From Atriophallophorus winterbourni (Eukaryota; Platyhelminthes; Trematoda; Plagiorchiida; Microphallidae): a stretch of DNA of 64,000 nucleotides. Positions 9,891 through 21,800 of the stretch are shown in pieces. Position 1 is the first letter of the stretch, and every line of letters starts with the position of its first letter. The position numbers and the translations under genes were made by a program. The stretch covers positions 27,983-91,982 of the forward strand of contig JACCGJ010023187.1 in NCBI GenBank assembly GCA_013407085.1. The letters are read 5' to 3'. The notes under the pieces were generated by a model that was not told where the DNA came from, ran no database searches, and saw only the letters and a program-made list of their open reading frames with translations.

Positions 9891-12800
9891 TCATCTCGCG
9901 AAAAAACCCCGCAGTATGCTCTCTCGCCGTGAGGGATTCGGGCGGGACGAACGTGCAGCTGGTTTCACTTGATGTTCAGCATCCGCCGCGGAATTAACAA
10001 GGTCGTTATTGATGTGAATGGGTTTCAAGACATCGTCGGAAGATTTGTTCCCAAACAATTGACTCAGAACACCGAGTCTTTGCTTTTTCTCTTTCCGACG
10101 CAGCTTCTTGCTGATGTCGCGACCAAGAGTTGAAGGAAGTCGAAAAGAACGACGCGAATCCATGTCTGGAATACCATGGCTGTTGCTTTCCCACACATTC
10201 TCAGTGGGCGCTGAATCTTTGGCACGATCGCAGTCGAAAACTTCACGGGGCAAATCCGCCAAAGAAACACTTTCGCAACTCGTTAGGCTCATTACCGAAC
10301 CGCGGAGACGTTCGTAGGGTGATGTATCGATAGCGTCCATGCCCACATCGTCCACAACGACAGCAGGCCTCGTGCCAGTAAAGTTTGATCCGGAAGAGAA
10401 GATTCCCATTCGGTTGAATGGGGCGTGAAAAGTATCACGTGACACACTTCCAGGAGTCTGAAACGGGATTCGAAATAATAACGAAGGATCAAATTTAGGT
10501 AAAATGAGATAGACATTTTTACCATTCGATGACGACGCAAAACTTTCAGACGCACGCACATGCAAGGAATGCATAATCTCAGTACATCAGCATACACAAT
10601 TATGACCTAGCTTATCTTAAGGTATGTTAAACGGACCAGGTGAAGGTAGGCAAATGCCTGATTATTGTCGTCAAATACAGTGGCGAGAAAAGCTTGATAT
10701 ACTATATATACATACATACCACGCCACTCCACTTGACAATAAAGAAGATTAATCAAACACTCCAAGATGGCCACTGAACAAGATGTTGAGCCACATCACC
10801 AAGGGTAAGAAGCCACTGCGAATTCCGATCTCTTGGACCCAAACCTGGAAGACGGGTCGCACCAACTGCAGCAACTTCAACAGTCAAAGCCTTCATCTGC
10901 CTGGGTCAAGTGAGTCTGTCCACCCTTACAACGATGCCATTCCGGTGTAAACAAAACCACATCAGAGAACGGATGATTTCCTATTCGCAATAAATAGCAT
11001 AACCAGCGAATTCGATGCATGGTGAATTGTTTTTCAACATCAACGTCGCTATTGAAGTATCTATTACGTATAGTTGTGTTACGTATCCGATGGTACCAAG
11101 TAACTCCAGCGATAGTTAAAGAGTTGTAGATGTCTTATTTCTTTTCTTATTGCCCAGGTTTCACGCCGTACAGTAAAACCTGGTGAACTGTAGCCGTATG
11201 GACTCTACCCTTGAGACAAGGGTCTTTTGCGTCACAGATGACCAAAATTCCGTAAAACTACCAAAGCTCTGGCAATGCGAGAAGAAAAGCACTCTTTAAT
11301 TCCTGCCGGTGTAATTCTCGTATGATGATGACTGACCAAGGAAATGGTATAAAAGCACAAGCCTGATCCAGGCAAATTGCCGCACAGTTAGAGACTGCGC
11401 GTGGGCTGAGATACTGTCAGGTTGTCCAGACCTAGACAGATATAACAAAAGCAATAGAAAGGAAATAGAAATGGTAGTGAGACTCCAGCGTGTTTCAATC
11501 TTCAGCTCGCTACGGTCGGCCAATCAATATAACATGATGTTAGCCTTACAGCACAGGAACACTGCATGATTGCACATCCGTGCAAGTGCGAAAGCATAGC
11601 TAACTTTTAGTTAGCGCGAAACCAGATAATTTGGTGACGCTAACGTAAATCATAAATTCAATTAGTCCAAATTTCCCCGTACAAGTACCATTGCGATAGT
11701 TGACCATTTTTGCTTACGAAAAGTTTATTTAAAAGAGAAAAACGAAGAAACAGTACCATGAACTTGCCTGCATTGTCATGCTACGTGGGAACACACGAGT
11801 AAGTTGCGGCGCTTGGCTCGGAGTTTTCACGGACCCATTTACAATCGCTTGAGAATTTGATGGCGGACCAGCCCGGATAAACGATGGCGGGGGAGTGGGT
11901 GAACCCGCATCACCTTCCAGTTCCGTCTCAGGAACTGGAGCTGGTCTGTGCAAACTGAGACCCGAGTGACGCAGGTCAGTTGTAGATGTCAACGGAGAAG
12001 CAGCGGCTAAACGCGTGGCTGCTGTGACACCAGCATCAACACTCGCGCTTCGATTGAGCATTGCCGGAGAAGCGAGGAAGTTTGACGCGGCTCCACGAGC
12101 GGTTCGATTTACGGCCTGATCCAGGCAAATTGCCGCACAGTTAGAGACTGCGCGTGGGCTGAGATACTGTCAGGTTGTCCAGACCTAGACAGATATAACA
12201 AAAGCAATAGAAAGGAAATAGAAATGGTAGTGAGACTCCAGCGTGTTTCAATCTTCAGCTCGCTACGGTCGGCCAATCAACGGCGAGACAATGAATTTCG
12301 AGAATTGGAAAATTGGGATTTCGAACGAGTAGCGCCATCCAGCTGCGCAGATCGTAGAGATAACGATGAGGCTGTTCCTTCGAGACCGCGTGAAGACTGT
12401 TTCGGGTATTTGGGCCAAAATACACCGGCAGCGAAATTGCTCGAGGCGATTGAAACACAATCCCCGTCGGGATCATCGTCTAAATAGTCATCGTCCAGTT
12501 GGATGAAGGAATTTTGTCTCGGAGTACCGAGCATGTTCATCATGGCAGAAGCGACTTGCTCTGAACTGGGTGTTGGTGGAGGAGGCTCGTACTGGCGACG
12601 AATTGAGAGTGGAGTGCCCATCGGGTGATTCATTCCGTTTGATCTCATCGCAGAATCATCGTTGAGCACATTGGAACCTCGATGCTACAAAAAGATTAAT
12701 GTATCCGGATTAGCAAGGTAAAGTGACATGGAATATCTCCGAATAAAAAAATCACAATTTGCTGTTTTGCACTGGTGGCTCAAAGACAGTTACATACATT

Positions 12801-15800
12801 AATTCGAACCTACGAATCAGACATTCCGGTGCCGGGGATGCCAATTGGTACCCAAATTTCCAAGACTCTTCACTGAAGGCGACTCATCCTCCAGGAGGAG
12901 ATAGTCGCACAGAAGTAAAATGTACATTTCAGTAGCACACAAAGGAACCCAGCTCATTTACACAAGTGGATAAATCATAGGCTAAAATCCGACTGAAAGC
13001 ATAAACAGATAACCTACGTTTAAGCATCAAGGTCAAGGTTGCGTTGTTCTTCGCCGCAATGGTGTATCATGATAGACATACTGGCCAGCTAATGTAACTA
13101 TGAATTTACTTTGGTTTATCTTCACCATCATCACGAAAGACTTAGGTTCATAATTTCGTTAAGAAAATGTATATATGCATGCATGAAGTCACAAGCCTGA
13201 TGGAGGCAAAGTGCCACACAGTACAGATTACACATGGGTTAAGATACTGTCAGGTTGTTCAGGTCTAGACAGATATAAGAAATGGAAAATAGTATTGAGA
13301 CTCCAGCGTGTTTCCGCATGCGGCTCAGTACCGGTGGTAAATCAATTAAGCGTAGTACTGAAATAGTGCACAAGTCCACATCCGCTAAGGAAAACATAAG
13401 ACAAATCACTTAAATTTACCTAGAATCACTATTCAATAGATAACGTCCGGGTAGATAAACCACACAGGGGTCAGAGCTCGCGTCTGGTGAGTCACATAAT
13501 CCCGCAGTTTAGAAAGGATTTATAGATTGATAAAGTAACACTCTATCACAAAAAGAAAGTTTGTAATCAATTGGTTAAAGCAGATTTTTGGTAACGTTTC
13601 GCTTCTGATACAGAAGCTCTCTCACACTCTAGGCAAGAAATCACAGGCTTAGCAAAGTGCCGTATAAACATTAACTGCACGTGGGTGAGATACTGTCATG
13701 TTGCGCAGGCCTAGAAAGACACAGGGTAAAGAAGCAGTGAGACTCTAGCGTATTTTCACCTGTGGCAAATCAATTTACCAGTGAACTTGCGATTACATTA
13801 TCGATAGAATGATACCCCTTCTCCAATTGCTCTTACGAGTAACAAAGATGTTTACAGAACTCGCCGTAAAAGTCAGCATTGAAATTTAATGTAATAAACC
13901 TCGTTTGCAGAAACATTCAATCGGTTGTTGTCACCTTCAACACTGGGGAAGTGAACAAAAATAAGAGCCAGAAAAGTGTTTAAGGTGATCGCACTTGGAC
14001 ACCGCAAAGGACACGGACCTTGATAACGTATAAGTGCGTAGGGGCCGATTAAAACCTTATAAGGAGGGAATACATACCGAAGCAGATGAGACCACCAAAG
14101 CTAGTGTGAATAAAGTCAGTAAGATAAACGGAGTGGGCACATTTGCAATGCAGTGGGTGAACATGTATGTGCAAAAACCCCTAGTTTGCACGCAGTGGGC
14201 CGACTGATTGTGACCGCAAAGAGAAATAACAAGTTTAAAAACCCTGGGGTAGTCATTGAGATGAAAAATTGATAGTAATCGGATAGAGCAGTTTACCTCT
14301 TAGGGTTTGGTTTGTTTATCAGGGTTCATAGCACTTTATTAGTCTCATTATCATTCGAATGCTATACAATCTTGCTTTCGGTTTCTTGCAGTGCCTGTCG
14401 TCTTACGAAGCTTGTAAATCAAAAGCGAAAAGTCCCAAAGAAAATGCTACAACTGATAGTTTCTAAACCACTTTACATAGAACTGAAATTAGTGGATACA
14501 TAGATTCAGGATACCTATAAGCATAGCGATTAAACGGTGAAAGCGATGTCAACACTGCAGGCAATGCTTATACTGCACTTATACTGCATATCCAAAAAGA
14601 CTTATTATATTTTAGGGAACTTGGATAGCCTGCCCAACAGACACGGGCGCATACAAATTGGGAACAAAAAAGGAACTCGGCACAAGGCGAGCGCTCAACC
14701 CATTCGAAATCGCCGTGCAACGAGATTCAACAAACGGGAAATTTCTAACTAATTGGACTAACCCCGAGCAGAGCTCCCATGACGGAACGACGAGGACTGG
14801 ATGGCAGTTGTAGGTCATCGTGATTGGTCGCAGGTGTGTGAGTTTGCGGTGTGCTCGCAGTGAGCGTGCGAGATTTCGAAAGCGGAATATGACGACGAGG
14901 AGTTTTGATAGAGATGTTACGCGCCAATTGTCGGGAGAATCTGAAAATAAGAGAAAGTGTCGTGAAGAAAATCGCTTGATTGATAAATAGCTGAATGTAA
15001 TAGCGGTTGCGATATCATCAAAATGTTTATTGAGAATTCGGACCCCTGCAGGTATTATTCTCTACCGGTATGGTTTAATATTCGCTAGGTGGAGACATCA
15101 ACAGCATCATGGACAGCATTACACCGACAGCAATAAACGAGTGCTCAACTGTCATCTAACTAAGAGACGATGAATTCCAAAATAGACCAGGAACGGGAGC
15201 ACATAATAAGCTATGGAACTTGTATGAGATTAAGCACACATGCACTAGGATGAGGTGCCTTTACCTCAAATTAAACAAGCATTCAATCAAATGTTGAGAG
15301 CAGGTGAAGCAATATCATCATCCTAACGACTCCCCACTCAACAGCAAGATTATCTTCAGTGAACACGACATAACATTATCAACAACGGACCATTCAAGCA
15401 GTTCAATAACTAAACGTAATCATTTGAACATTAAATTGTCGCAAACTCACTTCTTGGATTTCAAAGCGACTGCGGTAGCGTTGAAGACCTGCTCCAGATC
15501 AAATCCCAACAACTCTTCTGGTTGCACGTCGACCAATAACTCTTCCGGACTGTTGGCCAAGCAAGACACTTGGATGATCTGATGACAAAGTCGTTGGAGA
15601 AACACGCGTTTAGCCTCATTCACACAAGCCTGTAAAGTAGCTACATGAGGATTGACGGTGGACGTGGTCTGTGATGGTAACGTTCCGTTGAACGAGGCAG
15701 TCGTGTTGGTCATGGCAGTCTCTACGGGTTCCGGGCATCGACCCGCTGCGACAGCTGCCGAAGCAGCGAAGCTGGCAGCAAGGCAGTAGGCGTAGACTCG

Positions 15801-18800
15801 ATCGTCCAGTTCGGAATTGGAGCGAACAACGAGTCCGAAGGCGGCACGATCTGGTGACGCCGTGTCGAAGTTGACAACCTAGGTACACAAACATTATTAC
15901 TTGAAGGATGGTGGCAACAGACATGGCAAACGCTCGGCGTTCATTTGGAGCAAGACCAAATTGTTTTAGTAATTTGGATAACCTCAGATAATGCGTTTTA
16001 ATTATAATCCAAATTCCGGGGGTTTTCATCTTATTGTCTGTTGCCGAATGATTAATGAGAGCAACGGCTAATAAATGTATATAAAAACATGCGAATGCCG
16101 GAGTACAAAATGGATTGAGACACAAGGAAATATGGGACGATTACAGTTTCAAGCATCAGTCGGTGCATGCTGAAACTCCTCGACCTCCCGCACTCACTGG
16201 GTTAACAAGGAATAAATGACCATGTGGGGTAATCTGTGTCTAACAGTATACGTAGGAGTATGCAGGGTTGCTACACGAAGTTTGGCTAATAACCCAGAGG
16301 TCTAAAATGGGGTTCTGGCTTCTCATTCAAGGATCACAAGCTAAATTTGACGGGAAAAGTAGTTTCGTAGAGGTTTTCTGTGTAAAACATATCGCTTGAT
16401 CACTGTACGCCAAACTTTATAAGCACAAGTGCGTAATGGCAAGCATGGGAAGATGGTCTAGATGCGCTTCGATCGAAAACTAATAATCATCATCATCAAA
16501 GACAGCATTACATCGGTAGCACGTACCGAATGCTTAACTGCCATACAACCATGAAAAAGTAAATCCTAAAAGATGGGGAAGGGTGGGACTTAAATTGCTA
16601 CGGAAGAGTAAGCACAAACAAACTGGGAAGAGGTGCCTACACCTCGAATGGAACATACATTCAAACAAGTTTCGTGAACGAGTAGAGCGACATCAGCACG
16701 GCAGCTTCCTTGCGGCTTTCACTGTCATGCATCATAATAAGCTTTTCTCGTCCCTCCGCTTGACAACATACAAGGTTAAGCAAACACTCCAAGAAGATGC
16801 TTAGTGCAAGACCGCCATTGAACACGGTTTCGGGACATATCCTGAAGCGTAACTAACCACTGCGATATCTGATCACGGGGACACCAGAATGAAAGACGCG
16901 CTGCGCCTACTTTGGAAAGATTACTAGTAAGGGTTTTTAACTGCCTATGCCATGTGACGGTTTGGCCACCCCGAGATTTACGCCAATCAGGATGTGGCGT
17001 CGCAAAAAGAATCCGTTTCGGAAGTCGGTGGTCCGGCATCCGTAAAACGTGACCCAACCAGCGTAACCTATGCAGGCTGATCTGCTTCACACGATATGCA
17101 ACAAGACCACCTTTTAACCAACACACGGTGGTTTGTTGCGAACTACATAAATCATCAGCAGGAGTAGTGATTGTGGTCGGATGGCAAATCATTGCAAAGT
17201 TACTGACGAGCATAAATAATTTAAAAAAAACCATAGAATTTGGGTATCACTCACTCGTTTGACCTCGTGTAGTTTCAGCAAATGCACGTGCTTATAGTGA
17301 CAGTGTTGTTTGCCTTCGAGCAAACCTAAATTCATGATACTCGAACCAGATGCTCCCGAACCAGTTCGTGTCACCGTTACGGAACTGCTGGAATGGTGGT
17401 CCGCGTTGTTAGGGTAACCTGGGGTCGCTGATTGACTGCCATCGCCAGGGGCAACGGGGGGAACATCACGACCTTGGTCAGCTCCAACTTCTTGGTTTTC
17501 ACCTACAGAAAATAAACTGATGGTTGGGCATCATGGGATAAATTCTGTGGTACACTCGAAGTGTTCCAATCAGAAAACTGGGATTATCAATGAATTATAC
17601 AAACACACATCATCGGACAGAAAAAAATGATTAGTTGTGAGTAGACAAAATAAGATAAATATAGGCGATCATGAAAACGGATATACGTCATACCATGAAC
17701 AGCAGCAAGCGCCGCTTGAATAGCGTGCGCCAATGGTTCGCCAGTGTGGCGTTTTCTGGGTCTGGCTATCTCCAAACAGTCGGTGAGTAAGAACACGGTG
17801 ACCGGTTCGCATGTCGTGTTGCCCGAAGAACTGGTACCAAGTTCGAACACGTTCAAATGGGTGATCAAACTTCGCGAGGACGATAGCATTTCGGGCTGGA
17901 AAACAAACAGTACACACAAATGCAAATCGATTTTGGAGGGTTGGTTACAAACGAATTGAGAACGTACCGGCGCTCCGATGATATCGTGATACAGCGAGAG
18001 CAGGGACAAATGCTCCTCGTGTTTGCGCAAGCGATCGTTAATGTTGGTGAGTAGATTGTTCAAGCCCTTGGTAAATTCACTTAGCACGGTGTAATCCGGA
18101 TGTGAGGCTGGTGTGAATTTGACAATACCTATAAGGACAGTAAAAAACGGAAAAAAGTCATGCCAGGTAGTATGAAAATGACGATAGGAAAACTTGAGTG
18201 AAACTGATGATGCCCTAAAAGCACGTGCCTAAGAGGTATTTCACATGGAGTATGAAAGCACGAGCCGTAAAATAGGCGATCTATATGAGACGAAAAACAT
18301 TGACAAGTTGCCTAAGTGGGAAACTGATAATAGCAGTGAGACTGTAGCGGTCTAGGGTTCAAGATTTTACCGAAAATAGCATTTTGAAGGTTAAGGAAGG
18401 GCAACACAGCGAGTGAAAAATGATGGTCTCGAATCTCTTATCAGACCGTTGGAACCCATGCACGGTTGTGCAATCGAGCAACACTTTTTTGCTCTGCAGC
18501 TAACACAGAAGTGATTTGACACCGGTAGTGAGTTGCACGGATTGCAAGAGCACGCCATGCTTTCGCTGGGCTACGGCATCTGTGGCGCCGACGCGATGTT
18601 GGATTACGCTTGAAGGGCAGAGTGTACCAGGCCACCGTACGAGCAGTTCTACTGTATGGCTGCGAGACGTGGACGCTGCGACAAGCCGATAGTCAACGAT
18701 TATCGACGTTTGATCATCGCTGCCTGCGGAGTATAGCTCGTTTAAGCTGGCAACAGAAAGTCAAAAATGATGACGTCAGGAGGGCAGTCCTCGGCGATCG

Positions 18801-21800
18801 CTCTGTGCCACTCTCCGATCATATATCCATGTGCCAGCTGAGATGGCTGGGGCACGTTCTCCGTATGGATGAGCGACGCCTTCCTCGCCTAGCTCTTTTT
18901 GCTCTCGCTGGACCTGATTGGAAACGTCGCCGTGGCGGACAAAGGAATACCTGGCGGAAGACCCTCAAGCGTCTAACAGCCCCGCTAGCCATCGTGGGAA
19001 CATCGCGCTTACCCGGGTGGGGTCCGAAGGACCGTGAAGATATGTGGCTGATAACACTCAGTGTGATGGCAAAAGAAAGGAAACAGTGGCGAGAATCCTG
19101 CCGTGCTTGTGTTCCCGTTTATCAGTTTGCACGGATGTGCAATCGTGCAGCATTTCTGTGCTGTGCGGCTAACATCGTGCTAAATTGATTGGCCAACGGT
19201 AGTGAGCTGCATGCTGGAACACGCTGGAGTCTCACTACCATTTCTATTTCTCCCCTCATATCTGTCTAGGCCTGGGCAACCTGACAGTATCATAGCCCAC
19301 GTGCAGTCTCTGACTGTGCGGCACTTTGCCTGGATCAGGCTTGTTTTACATACATACATACCAAAAAAGACAAAAAAGATCAAAAACGGCATGTGTAAAC
19401 AGACAGACAAAAAATCCCCCTTTTTTCTTTCTTTCATCATGTACCTTCTTCATGGTATACTTGTTGGCACATCGTCTGTAAAGACTTGTGTTATAATAAT
19501 AATAATAATGCGAAAAAACGCTGGAGTCTCACCGCCAATGCTATTTTCTGATACGATATCTGTCTACGCCTAGGCAACCTGACAGTATCTTAGCGCACGT
19601 GCAGTCTATGACTGTGTGGCATTTGCAAATATAGATATATATGACTGGTGTTTATCTTGGATTTCAGCTGATATCATTATCCGGGATAGTATTACACCAG
19701 TATCAAGTACTCAACTTCCCTGCAATCATGAAAAAATAAAATCCTAAAGAGATGGGGATGGGTTAGACTCAAAAACTTACAGAGGTTACAGAAGACTAAG
19801 TATAAAAACAGGGATGAGGCGTCGATGCCTCGAATGTATCATGCATTCAATGAAGGTTCGTGAATGAGTGAGCCGATCGGATAGGTTTTAAGCGATTGCA
19901 GCTATTTTTCACTCATTTTACACCAGTGTATGTTGGGGAACCGAGTACACTCTTGTGCGATATTAATTTGGGTCGCGCGAACGAAAGTTGAAGGTCCGCC
20001 GTGACCCCGGAAATGATGATATATATAAAGTGGATTCAAACAGATACCGTTGCATAGTGTTAGCAACGTATGAAAGCAATACAGCATCAAGTAGTCTCCT
20101 TATGGTTGCTTAACTTGACAATACATCAAACTACAAATATGCTCTGAGTGTGCGGCGCTTGGTCTGACTTGCGTGATTTGCAACATCAAACATTCATAAG
20201 TAACAAGGAATAAAAATTGAACCAGGGATAACCACAGGCAATCTAAAAGCGGTTATTGTCAATAAATATTATTTTATGATTAGATAAAGGTAGACTGACT
20301 AAAGGCCAACGCCATAACGGGGCCGTCTCTTTTTGCACAGAGGTGAAGAAGAGACGATCACTGTATAATTCGACTCGAAAATACTATCGAAAACGAAGAA
20401 ACGGTTACGCGTCGGGGTCATTGGTGCGAACCCCGGACACAGGACAGCAATTTTACCAATCTAAACGGCTGAAAAAGGATGCAATTCTCACCGTCCAACA
20501 GCAATGACACCGAAGGTAGACGTTGAACCGGGCGCACCAAGAGGGCAGCAAGACTTTGACGGCCGGATTCTTTGCGACGTTCCACTTGACGCATAAAGGC
20601 CAAAAATCGAGGGAATTGTTCACCAAGATGATGCATATGAGGAGGACTATAGAACTGCATGTAATTTCCGTAGGCCTGTCAGAACAAATAAGTATGTATG
20701 TATGTATGAAAGCACAAGCCTGATCCAGGCAAAGTGCCGTACAGTCAGAGACTGCACGTAGGCTAAGATAAGAACAAATAAGGCGATATAGCGAGTCAAT
20801 CAGAAAGAAGGAGCTATAGACTTGATATAAAACTTGTAACTCGAGGGTTCAGCCAGCTCGTATAGACTGACGTTTAGTCGAAATACTCTAGGTGCTGATC
20901 TTCACCAGCATTTACACTAAAAACTATGGTGTGTCTGTGATATTTATCGTACCATCGTTGTGCTACCCATTTCGCGCGCAGAGTAAAGATCATATAATCA
21001 GTCCACAAAATCTACCAACGCATGCACTGATCGGGTAAGTGTGTCGTTGAATATCAGGGCTCAAGCAATTACTATATATTGCGTTTAATTCCAGTAATTG
21101 AACAACGATTCCAATCAAATACATGCCTCTCCTAATCTCCGCAAACATCATGTGCAAACAATTCTGGTCACATGGATTCTACGAAGCATGGCATGGTATG
21201 ATGGTATGAAAGCACAAGCCTGATCCAGGCAAAGGGCCGCACAGTCAGAGACTGCACGTTGGCTAAGATACTGTCAGGTTGCCTAGGCCTAGGCAGATAT
21301 GCTTCGTAGAAGCATGCGTGGTATTCAATGAAACACTTACATAATCAAAGGTTGAAATCGAACAAAAACTAAGTATGAATGAGATGGCGCTGGAGCAGTA
21401 ATCACAGTGATAGTACGACTAACAGGAGGGTCATATAGAATGGTACATAAGATCCCGAAGCGTTTGCATTATGAGAATATATGATGATGATATATCCCAG
21501 TTTGGCAATGAAACGCAGATTTAACAGTAGCTCAATAAAGAGCATAACTCGAGATACAACCTACTAAATAATAGAAAGTAGTATAAAAGAATAACATACA
21601 ACAAACCTTATCCATTTCTTCTAAAACATCCATCTGCAGCACTTCACCCAAGCAGCTGTCGGTTGTCGACCAACTCGCTTCCAGCTGGTTGAGCTTTGGT
21701 TGCAATCTTTCGTGAAGTTCGAAGATTGGACCCAACTTTCCAAAAATATAATCCGCTTCTTGTCTGGGTAAAATGGCACCTCCAGACTGATCCTCATCCA

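Larger units (their letters stand above)
9891..14940 (-). other. ECT2: ECT2 exons 15-17: long C-terminal tail, exon 16 interrupted
   Basis: Exon 15 holds a basic, Ser/Thr-rich stretch (NISIKTPRRHIPLSKSR) comparable to the basic tail of ECT2 that binds membrane and carries nuclear signals. Exon 16 (12684-11768) contains an acidic patch (DDDYLDDDPDGD) and is split by a 167-bp R1 fragment at 12114-12280; removal of exactly 167 bp restores one open frame. Read as given, the frame meets a TGA one codon into the insert, after about residue 1359, losing about 304 residues. Exon 16 ends with CAG and the intron begins GCAAGT, a typical GC-AG donor. Exon 17 is basic near KKLRRKEKKQRLG and stops at 9891. 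Confidence 0.85.
15451..17895 (-). other. ECT2: ECT2 exons 12-14: PH domain
   Basis: Residues about 874-1100 form the PH domain. Exon 12 begins PEMLSSSRSLITHLNVFEL and contains VTVFLLTDCLEIARPRK. A poorly conserved Gly/Ser-rich insertion follows in exon 13 (residues 941-1000). HVHLLKLHEVKR continues into exon 14 with VVNFDTASPDRAAFGLVV. Exon 14 ends in an Ala-rich helix and an acidic stretch (ELLVDVQPEELLGFDLEQV). Exon boundaries are GTATGA, GTGAGT and GTGAGT donors. Confidence 0.88.

Noticed and set aside
12116..12281. The exon 16 insert as a small intron of ECT2
   Set aside because: A GT (12281) and AG (12116) can be found on the minus strand, but removing 166 bp leaves the two parts out of frame. 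Only removal of 167 bp, with no GT-AG ends, restores it.
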